Below, in pieces: positions 13,800-18,180 of a stretch of DNA of 18,180 nucleotides. A program made the translations under genes and the position numbers. The notes below the pieces were generated by a model. The model worked only from the letters and a program-made list of their open reading frames with translations, made no database searches and had not been told where the DNA came from. Each line of letters begins with the position of its first letter. Positions within the stretch are counted from its first letter, which is position 1. The stretch lies in contig JAITJP010000145.1 of the NCBI GenBank assembly GCA_031278835.1, positions 1 through 18,180 on the forward strand. Direction: 5' to 3'. The DNA is from Deltaproteobacteria bacterium. Lineage in GTDB: Bacteria; Desulfobacterota; Desulfarculia; Adiutricales; Adiutricaceae.

Positions 13800-14544
13800 A
13801 GCGATAAAACTCGACCTTATCGGCGGCCAGGGAGTAACCGGAATTGCCGATCTCGGTATTGACCTTTTCCACGCTTATTTTACCATAGACCCAGACCACC
13901 TCCATGACCCCCAGGCCCTCGATGGGCTTTTTTAGCCTTACCAGGATGATTTGGTTGGGCGGAGGCGGCGGCACGTGAATACAGGCGCCAAAAAAAGGCA
14001 CTAGAAAAAATTCATCGACTTTTTCTTGTTCGAAATCTAAGGGTACCACAAATCCCGGTATTTTCAAACGTTTGGCGTTGACCTCAGGGTTGGTTGGGGA
14101 ATCGTTCCACCGGCGCAAAAATTCTTCAATGATTTGATCGACTCTGGGGTCGTCGTCTTCCATGTCGTTTATCTTCAAATCCTCAAATATGGCCGCCGGA
14201 TCCCAGCCGGCTGGCATCAGTTCTTCCCAAATTAGCCAGCCGTTTTCCAAGTAACCACCGGCCCCGACCACGGGCTTGGGCAGGGCGGCTGGCTCGGTTT
14301 TTTCCGGCTCCTTTGAGCTTGACGGGGCCTCATTTTGGCCAGATTTTTGGTGAGGGTTATCCTGGTCGTTTAGCAGCCGGGCCTTGGTTTCTTCTTTGGC
14401 CAAAGCGGCCTCGGGGCTAAAGAAACGATTTTTAGGGGAGCTTTTCAGGCCCAGGGAGGCTTTGGGCAGGAAGGGGGCCGGCTGAAAGACCAAAGGGAGA
14501 GCCAGGGCCAATATGATGGTTAAGTAAATTATCTTGCGGCGCAT
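13780..14544 (-). CDS. DUF3299 protein of the Zrg zinc operon (ZrgD-like)
   Basis: This ~254-residue exported protein begins with a basic then strongly hydrophobic stretch (about residues 1-22, 'IIYLTIILALALPLVF'), a signal peptide or anchor. A disordered, charged middle follows. The C-terminal DUF3299 domain is recognisable by 'IPGFVVPLDFE' and 'FLVPFFGACIHVPPPPPNQI', the family's signature with a Cys-x-His and a polyproline run. DUF3299 genes are commonly found beside DUF2796 (ZrgA) and FtsX-type ABC genes, as here, and the set is linked to zinc uptake in Vibrio. The molecular role is unknown; the Cys-His could bind metal. ATG 14544 is preferred; a TTG at 14574 lacks a ribosome binding site. 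About 134-164 bases without a gene separate it from the permease; I saw no convincing promoter there. Confidence 0.85.
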   Translation of the reverse strand: MRRKIIYLTIILALALPLVFQPAPFLPKASLGLKSSPKNRFFSPEAALAKEETKARLLNDQDNPHQKSGQNEAPSSSKEPEKTEPAALPKPVVGAGGYLENGWLIWEELMPAGWDPAAIFEDLKINDMEDDDPRVDQIIEEFLRRWNDSPTNPEVNAKRLKIPGFVVPLDFEQEKVDEFFLVPFFGACIHVPPPPPNQIILVRLKKPIEGLGVMEVVWVYGKISVEKVNTEIGNSGYSLAADKVEFYRFDEETG

Positions 14545-14708
14545 GGGCTTATTCCCGTAGCGGGCCAGTTTCAAGGGCCAAAGGCCGGCGAAATTGATCC
14601 AGGCGATTTTGGTTTAACTTCAGGAGCAAAAAAACTAAAGCTGTAAAATCATAGCACTATTTTCAAAGCCTACCTAGCTAAAAAAAATTTGGGGCCAGGC
14701 TTTGATTT

Positions 14709-15977
14709 TTAGAGGGAAAGGGAAAGGCCGTCGCCCAGGCTTAAAAAGTAAGCCCGGATGGCCGGAACCAATCCGGCCAAATAGCCGGCCACGATTATGG
14801 CCAAGCTCAAAAGCCCTTCCCTGGCCGTGGGCGGAGACAATTCAATGACCAGGCCGTAGGCCTCGCTGATAATGGGGCCAAGTAGGGCGATTATTAGGGC
14901 TAAAATCGATAAGCCGATGAGGACCCCGGCCACGGTCAAGGCCAAGCTCTCCAGGGAAAGCAGGGTCAGGATGTCAAAGGGTCTGGCCCCCACGCTACGA
15001 AGGATGGCCAATTCTCGGCGCCTTTCGCCAAGGCCAGCCAAAACCGAGGAAATAAGGCCCATTAGGCCGGTGGCCGTCACCAAGATTGAGACCAGCCACA
15101 GGACCTTTTCCCCAGAGCCCAAGATCCGCCAGAGCTGATCGAGGGCCACCCCAGGCATGACGGCGCTTAGGGCCTCGCCCGGGGCCGATTGGAGTTCCCT
15201 TTGGAGGTTAAAAACTTGACGGCGATTTTTTAAGCCCACCAGTAAGGCGGTAATGGATTTTGGGGTGAGATTCATTTTCCGGGCCCGATCGGCCGAGATG
15301 GTAAAACCCCGGATGGGCGCCCCGCCCCGCCAGTCGATGTGGATGGCCTCCATGGATTCAAGATTTATGTAAAGGGAGCGATCGACCGGGGAGCCGGTCG
15401 AGGCCAAAACCCCCACCACGGTGAAGGGTTTATCGGAGTGTTCCGGGGCCACCGTCCCCAGACCGTGCCTTAAGACCAGGCTCTGGCCCAGCTCATAATT
15501 TAATTGTCTGGCCACCTCGGAACCCAAAACCACCTCGAAGATATCCCCAAACTCTCGACCCTTGGCCAGTTTAAGTTCCATGCCCCGGCGGTAACGAAAG
15601 TGTTTGAAAAAATCTTGGGTCGTGGCCACCACCGGGTAACCCTGGTGACTGTCACCCATGGAGATGGGGATGGTCCAGGCCACCTCGCTTCTTTGGGCGA
15701 TCTTTTGGGCCGAATCCCAACCCATGTTGTTGGTGGCCCCGCCCAAATGAAAGACGGCGTAAAGGATAATTTGGATCTGACTGCCCCTGGCCCCGACCAC
15801 CAGATCGGTCCCGGAGATGGCCTGAAGGAAAGCCGTGCGAACCTGTCCCCTGACCCGCTCCAGGCCCACCAGTAGTATGGTGGCCAGGGAGACCGACAAA
15901 ACTATTAAAAATAAAGTCAGCCGCCTATTCCAAGCGCTTTTTAAGGCCAACCCGACCAGGGTCGCGAATCGTTTCAT
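14709..15977 (-). CDS. FtsX/MacB-type ABC transporter permease of the zinc operon
   Basis: This 422-residue permease has one N-terminal membrane segment (about 20-40), a ~230-residue periplasmic MacB_PCD-like domain ('DLVVGARGSQIQIILY', 'VVLGSEVARQLNYELGQ', 'FTVVGVLASTGSPVDRSLY'), and three C-terminal membrane segments in an FtsX domain ('LGERRRELAILRSVGARPFDI' lies in the loop between the first two, here named by its core 'RRRELAILRSVGA'). This is the LolC/MacB/FtsX class, which normally works by coupling cytoplasmic ATP hydrolysis to periplasmic motion rather than by forming an import channel. It should pair with the ATPase encoded upstream. Homologues accompany ZrgA and DUF3299 in zinc-regulated operons. 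ATG 15977 has GAGAGG six bases upstream. It is 226 bases from the ATPase gene, an unusually long gap filled by a 9-base repeat array. Confidence 0.87.
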   Translation of the reverse strand: MKRFATLVGLALKSAWNRRLTLFLIVLSVSLATILLVGLERVRGQVRTAFLQAISGTDLVVGARGSQIQIILYAVFHLGGATNNMGWDSAQKIAQRSEVAWTIPISMGDSHQGYPVVATTQDFFKHFRYRRGMELKLAKGREFGDIFEVVLGSEVARQLNYELGQSLVLRHGLGTVAPEHSDKPFTVVGVLASTGSPVDRSLYINLESMEAIHIDWRGGAPIRGFTISADRARKMNLTPKSITALLVGLKNRRQVFNLQRELQSAPGEALSAVMPGVALDQLWRILGSGEKVLWLVSILVTATGLMGLISSVLAGLGERRRELAILRSVGARPFDILTLLSLESLALTVAGVLIGLSILALIIALLGPIISEAYGLVIELSPPTAREGLLSLAIIVAGYLAGLVPAIRAYFLSLGDGLSLSL

Positions 15978-16010
15978 TTTGGCCCTCTCGTTTCTTTTCC
16001 AACCAAGTTT

Positions 16011-16035
16011 AGGCGGCCATTATTTCAGGCCGCCT
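16011..16035 (-). other. Hairpin upstream of the permease gene
   Basis: AGGCGGCC (16011-16018) and GGCCGCCT (16028-16035) form an 8-bp, fully G/C-rich stem with a 9-base A/T loop, 33 bases before the permease ATG. No T-run follows on the - strand, so it looks more like an mRNA-processing, stability or translation-control element than a terminator. Confidence 0.4.
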
Positions 16036-16083
16036 TATCCAATCACCATCATGTTGACCAAAGGGCCCGGGGGGATTTTTAGG

Positions 16084-16200
16084 GATTTTTTGTTAGTTTT
16101 GGTCTATTTGTAGCTTTTGTTATTTTTGTATTTTTTATTGTTTTTGTGATTTTTGTTGACTTTGTTAGTTTTGTAATTTTTATAACTTTTATTGTTTTTA
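16084..16200 (-). repeat. 13-copy, 9-base-period A-rich tandem array
   Basis: Exactly 13 units of 9 bases fill 117 bases between the ATPase and permease genes. On the + strand the unit is TNNNTTTTG-like; on the transcribed - strand it is YAAAANNNA. In all 13 units bases 6-8 are TTT and base 9 is a purine (G in nine, A in four). The three bases at positions 2-4 vary freely. Only two units are identical (16093-16101 and 16165-16173). The transcript of this stretch would have only four G residues, so it would be essentially unstructured. The array begins three bases after the ATPase stop codon on the - strand. Confidence 0.85.
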
Positions 16201-16203
16201 TGA

Positions 16204-16959
16204 TTAGGTCTCGTTTAAATCGTTAAAGTCCACGGCCCGATCGAGCTCCCCGGCCAGGGAACGATCGTGACTAACGAAAAGTAAGGACGATCCGGCTTCC
16301 CGGCATTCCTGGGCCAGTAACCTTAGAAAGGAGAGGCGCAGATCGGCGTCCAAGGCCGAGGTGGGTTCGTCGGCCACCAGTAGCGGCGGTCTGCCCATTA
16401 AGGCCCGGGCCGCGGCCACCCGTTGTTGCTGGCCCACCGAGAGTCTGGAAACCGGCCGATCCAAGAGATCCTCTCCCAGTTCCAGACGGGAAATAAGGGC
16501 CCTGGCCGCCTGGGCCGGGGAACCGGCCGCCCGGGTGGCCGAGTCGTATCTGACCTTGGAAAACCGGCACGGCAAGATGACGTTTTCCAGGATATTTAAG
16601 TAAGGGACCAGGTTGAATTGCTGAAAAATAAAACCCAGCTTGTCGCCCCTAAACTTATCCCTTTTCGGGCCGCTTTTGCTGGCCAGGTTTTGCCCGTCAA
16701 TGAAAATTTCGCCCTGGTTTGGTTTAAGGATCCCGGCTATTAGGCTTAAAAAAGTGCTTTTCCCGCAGCCGCTGGGCCCGGATATAAAAACCCTCTCCCC
16801 GGCCTTGACTTCAAAGGACTTGACCTTTAAACGAAAAGAACCCTTGGGCCAAGAAAAGCTCAGATCTTTAACCCTCACGGCCGGGGCCGCCTCACCCTTG
16901 ACCAGGGCCGACGAGGCTATTTCCTTCGGGGCCATGGGCCCAAGATGACCATCGGACAT
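16204..16959 (-). CDS. ABC transporter ATP-binding protein (LolD/MacB type) of the zinc operon
   Basis: This ~251-residue ATPase has every ABC motif: Walker A 'GPSGCGKST', the Q-loop 'FQQFNLVPYLNILENV' (typical of LolD/FtsE/MacB relatives), signature 'LSVGQQQRVAAARAL', Walker B 'LLVADEPTSALD' and the H-loop 'VSHD'. It is cytoplasmic and should drive the FtsX-type permease encoded next on the same transcript. A ~25-residue N-terminal extension precedes the core. ATG 16959 has AAGG at a proper distance; the TTG at 16965 is too close to it. It follows zrgA by 58 bases within the operon. Assignment to the zinc system rests on its neighbours (zrgA, DUF3299, zur) and the shared Zur-type promoter. 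Confidence 0.9.
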   Translation of the reverse strand: MSDGHLGPMAPKEIASSALVKGEAAPAVRVKDLSFSWPKGSFRLKVKSFEVKAGERVFISGPSGCGKSTFLSLIAGILKPNQGEIFIDGQNLASKSGPKRDKFRGDKLGFIFQQFNLVPYLNILENVILPCRFSKVRYDSATRAAGSPAQAARALISRLELGEDLLDRPVSRLSVGQQQRVAAARALMGRPPLLVADEPTSALDADLRLSFLRLLAQECREAGSSLLFVSHDRSLAGELDRAVDFNDLNET

Positions 16960-17017
16960 AGCCAAACCTTACGGCGAAAATCGCCTGACAAAAATGACCA
17001 AAGCTAGTCCCAAAGCC

Positions 17018-17698
17018 TTACCACTTAAGGACTTTACTTGAGGCCGTCAACTCCTGGGCCGATTGGCCTTGGTCGCTGACCACCCGGGCCTCGACTTCTT
17101 CAAGACCTTGGAAGGTGGAAAATAAGTTAACCTCTAGGCTGGTCAACTTGGAGATATCGGCGCACTCAAAAACGTAAGCGGCTTCTAGATCCCCGTGCTC
17201 ACCGCCCTCGCCTTCGTGGTCATGATCGTGGGAGTGACCCGGCTCGTCGCCGTGACCGTGGTCATGGGCATGGGGCGGTTCGTCACCATGATCGTGGGCG
17301 TGGGGCGGCTCATGGCCATGGTCGTGGTCATGATCGGCCGGTTCCGAACCTTCTTTGGCCGCGTACTCACCAAAAAGTTCGGCCGGGATGTTGGCCGACT
17401 CAAAAGCTATGGACTTGACCTTACATTTAGCCGCCTCCGGGGCTTTGAAGAGCTCATCGGCTTTGGCCAGTTTGGCGACCATGTCGGTCACTTCGGCTTT
17501 TTGGGCCTCGGTTGAGGGGACGTGTTCAAAGGAAATAAAATTAGCTAGGGGGCCGTCCAAGCCCAGCTCAAAGGAGCCTTCGCTTATGGCCAAATCCAAT
17601 ACGGCCAGGCCATGTTCATGAGGAGCGTGGGTTTGAGCCAAAGCGGCGCAGGCCAACAAAAGCGAAAAAGAAAAAACCAAAGCCGAAATCTTGAGCAT
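17018..17698 (-). CDS. zrgA: ZrgA, His-rich zinc-binding protein (DUF2796)
   Basis: This ~226-residue exported protein has a signal peptide ('LVFSFSLLLACAALA', cleavage likely before QTH). The mature protein begins with 'HAPHEHGLAVLDLAISEG' and has 'ISFEHVPST', as in the ZrgA/DUF2796 family, where this zinc-responsive protein is the first gene of the Vibrio zrg operon. The centre (about residues 120-170) is a run of His-Asp/Gly/Pro repeats ('PPHAHDHGDE' twice and variants), a flexible zinc-binding loop. Two Cys flank it ('AKCKV' and 'FECAD') and may form a disulfide. It is presumably a periplasmic zinc binder or chaperone feeding the ABC system. ATG 17698 (AGG six bases upstream) is preferred to ATG 17710, which has no ribosome binding site. 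It is the first gene after the Zur-controlled promoter. Confidence 0.9.
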   Translation of the reverse strand: MLKISALVFSFSLLLACAALAQTHAPHEHGLAVLDLAISEGSFELGLDGPLANFISFEHVPSTEAQKAEVTDMVAKLAKADELFKAPEAAKCKVKSIAFESANIPAELFGEYAAKEGSEPADHDHDHGHEPPHAHDHGDEPPHAHDHGHGDEPGHSHDHDHEGEGGEHGDLEAAYVFECADISKLTSLEVNLFSTFQGLEEVEARVVSDQGQSAQELTASSKVLKW

Positions 17699-17745
17699 AA
17701 TATACCTCATTTTTTGATGGGATTAGGAAAACCTGGCCAAAATGA

Positions 17746-17764
17746 AATGATATACTATTGCATT
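17746..17764. promoter_or_regulatory. Putative Zur operator
   Basis: AATGATATACTATTGCATT is an imperfect 19-bp palindrome fitting AATG-N3-TA-N-TA-N3-CATT, the pattern of gammaproteobacterial Zur boxes as I recall them. It is centred at 17755, overlaps the -10 box of the zrgA promoter, and heads an operon that encodes both zinc proteins and Zur. Location and match together make it convincing, though binding is inferred. Confidence 0.8.
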
Positions 17765-17780
17765 GAAACGCGGCTGTCAA
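17752..17780 (-). promoter_or_regulatory. zrgA operon sigma-70 promoter
   Basis: On the - strand a perfect TTGACA (17780-17775), 17-base spacer and TAGTAT (17757-17752, 4 of 6 consensus) form a strong promoter. Transcription should start near 17745, giving a leader of roughly 45 bases before ATG 17698. The Zur-like operator (17746-17764) covers the -10 box, so bound repressor would block RNA polymerase. Confidence 0.8.
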
Positions 17781-17794
17781 GCTAAGATCCCAGA

Positions 17795-17816
17795 CTGGAT
17801 TTTCGCTGGATTTTCA
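17795..17816. repeat. 11-base tandem duplication upstream of the zrgA promoter
   Basis: CTGGATTTTCG (17795-17805) and CTGGATTTTCA (17806-17816) are adjacent copies differing at the last base, 15 bases upstream of the -35 box. The rest of 17817-17994 is A/T-rich; I see no gene or clear terminator in it. Confidence 0.6.
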
Positions 17817-17994
17817 GTAACCAAAGAATGTTAAAACAATAGCTTTAAGCCATGTAATTATCATTTACCTTACGATAACAGTTAAAAAAATGGCATTTTT
17901 TTTATTTAGCAGATAGACTAAAATATAGGGCTTCTTTTACTAAAAAAGCGCTTCGTATGGGCATTAAATTTTCTTGATTAACCTTAAACGTTTC

Positions 17995-18180
17995 TTAATC
18001 CACCCCAACCCACCAGTCTTGGAAACTTTGATTGGCCAGATCGTCAAGTTTGACGATTTGACCAATCATGGGGCTGACCGTCTTGAGGTTTGACTTTTGG
18101 GCAGCGGCTTTAAAGCGTATGAAGGGATCGTCCCAGCTATGATGGGCGATTTTAAAATGTCCCGAGTGCACCGGCATGGC
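17995..18180 (-). CDS. Metallo-beta-lactamase-fold hydrolase, C-terminal part (partial)
   Basis: The frame is open to the window edge and ends in TAA at 17995-17997, so this is the 3' end of a - strand gene beginning outside the window. The ~61 visible residues match the C-terminus of UlaG/RomA/NAPE-PLD-type metallo-beta-lactamase-fold enzymes: 'MPVHSGHFKIAHHSWDDP' (family 'P-x-H-W-G-T-F-x-L-x-x-H-x-W-D-x-P'), then 'IRFKAAAQKS' and 'VSPMIGQIV'. The His and Asp in this segment contribute to the metal site in relatives. The ATG at 18175-18177 is internal. The substrate cannot be inferred. It is transcribed towards the zinc operon promoter; whether it belongs to the zinc regulon cannot be seen here. 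Confidence 0.75.
   Translation of the reverse strand, partial: AMPVHSGHFKIAHHSWDDPFIRFKAAAQKSNLKTVSPMIGQIVKLDDLANQSFQDWWVGVD

Noticed and set aside
16011..16203. A small Lys/Asn-repeat protein encoded by the 9-base array
   Set aside because: The Lys-x-x frame has no start codon after its upstream stop and contains a TAG; the other - strand frames have repeated TAA. Non-coding is more likely.
17845..17880. Fur box in the A/T-rich region upstream of zrgA (TGATAAT-like half-site)
   Set aside because: Only one half-site is good; the second half does not fit the palindrome, and it is about 100 bases from the promoter.
1..18180. tRNA, rRNA, CRISPR arrays, insertion sequences, prophage or toxin-antitoxin genes
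   Set aside because: No cloverleaf, spaced direct repeats, transposase, integrase or paired small toxin/antitoxin frames were recognised on either strand.

Overview
The window reads as Gram-negative chromosomal DNA from an anaerobic or facultative bacterium. The evidence is periplasmic signal peptides, a Zrg-type zinc system that presumes a periplasm, several electron-transfer flavoproteins (ETFs), and hybrid kinase/HD-GYP signalling. I lean towards a Desulfobacterota-like (former deltaproteobacterial) or related gut lineage. That is an impression from gene content and composition, with no phylogenetic marker gene to support it. The DNA is rich in the tetranucleotide GGCC, and intergenic stretches are strikingly A/T-rich.

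Region 1 (1-6177, + strand) is a redox/carbohydrate cluster: the end of etfB, a complete etfA, an FGGY sugar kinase, a YgcU-type FAD dehydrogenase, then a second, divergent etfB/etfA pair. It corresponds in gene content to the uncharacterised ygcQ-ygcR-ygcU-ygcE neighbourhood of E. coli, but here two different ETFs flank the kinase and dehydrogenase. A reasonable model is that the kinase phosphorylates a sugar, polyol or sugar acid, and YgcU oxidises a pathway intermediate and passes electrons to one or both ETFs. The substrate is unknown. A bidirectional terminator (6184-6230) closes this cluster against the convergent genes that follow.

Region 2 (6230-12799, all - strand) holds a SUMF1/FGE-fold protein with an N-terminal zinc ribbon, a YfeH-type member of the bile acid/sodium symporter superfamily, an HD-GYP response regulator (predicted cyclic-di-GMP phosphodiesterase), and a large hybrid histidine kinase. 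The kinase is split by one in-frame TAG at a position that is normally lysine. A 427-base A/T-rich non-coding stretch lies upstream of the kinase.

Region 3 (13245-17780, - strand) is a zinc-acquisition operon of the ZrgABCD type, reading zrgA (His-rich DUF2796 protein), ABC ATPase, FtsX/MacB-type permease, DUF3299 protein, zur. A near-consensus promoter (TTGACA-17-TAGTAT) has its -10 box buried in a good match to a Zur operator, so zinc-bound Zur should repress the whole operon including its own gene. Between the ATPase and permease lies a 13-copy, exactly 9-base-periodic A-rich array with no obvious precedent. The window ends in the C-terminal part of a metallo-beta-lactamase-fold hydrolase. 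No rRNA, tRNA, CRISPR array, insertion sequence or phage genes were seen.
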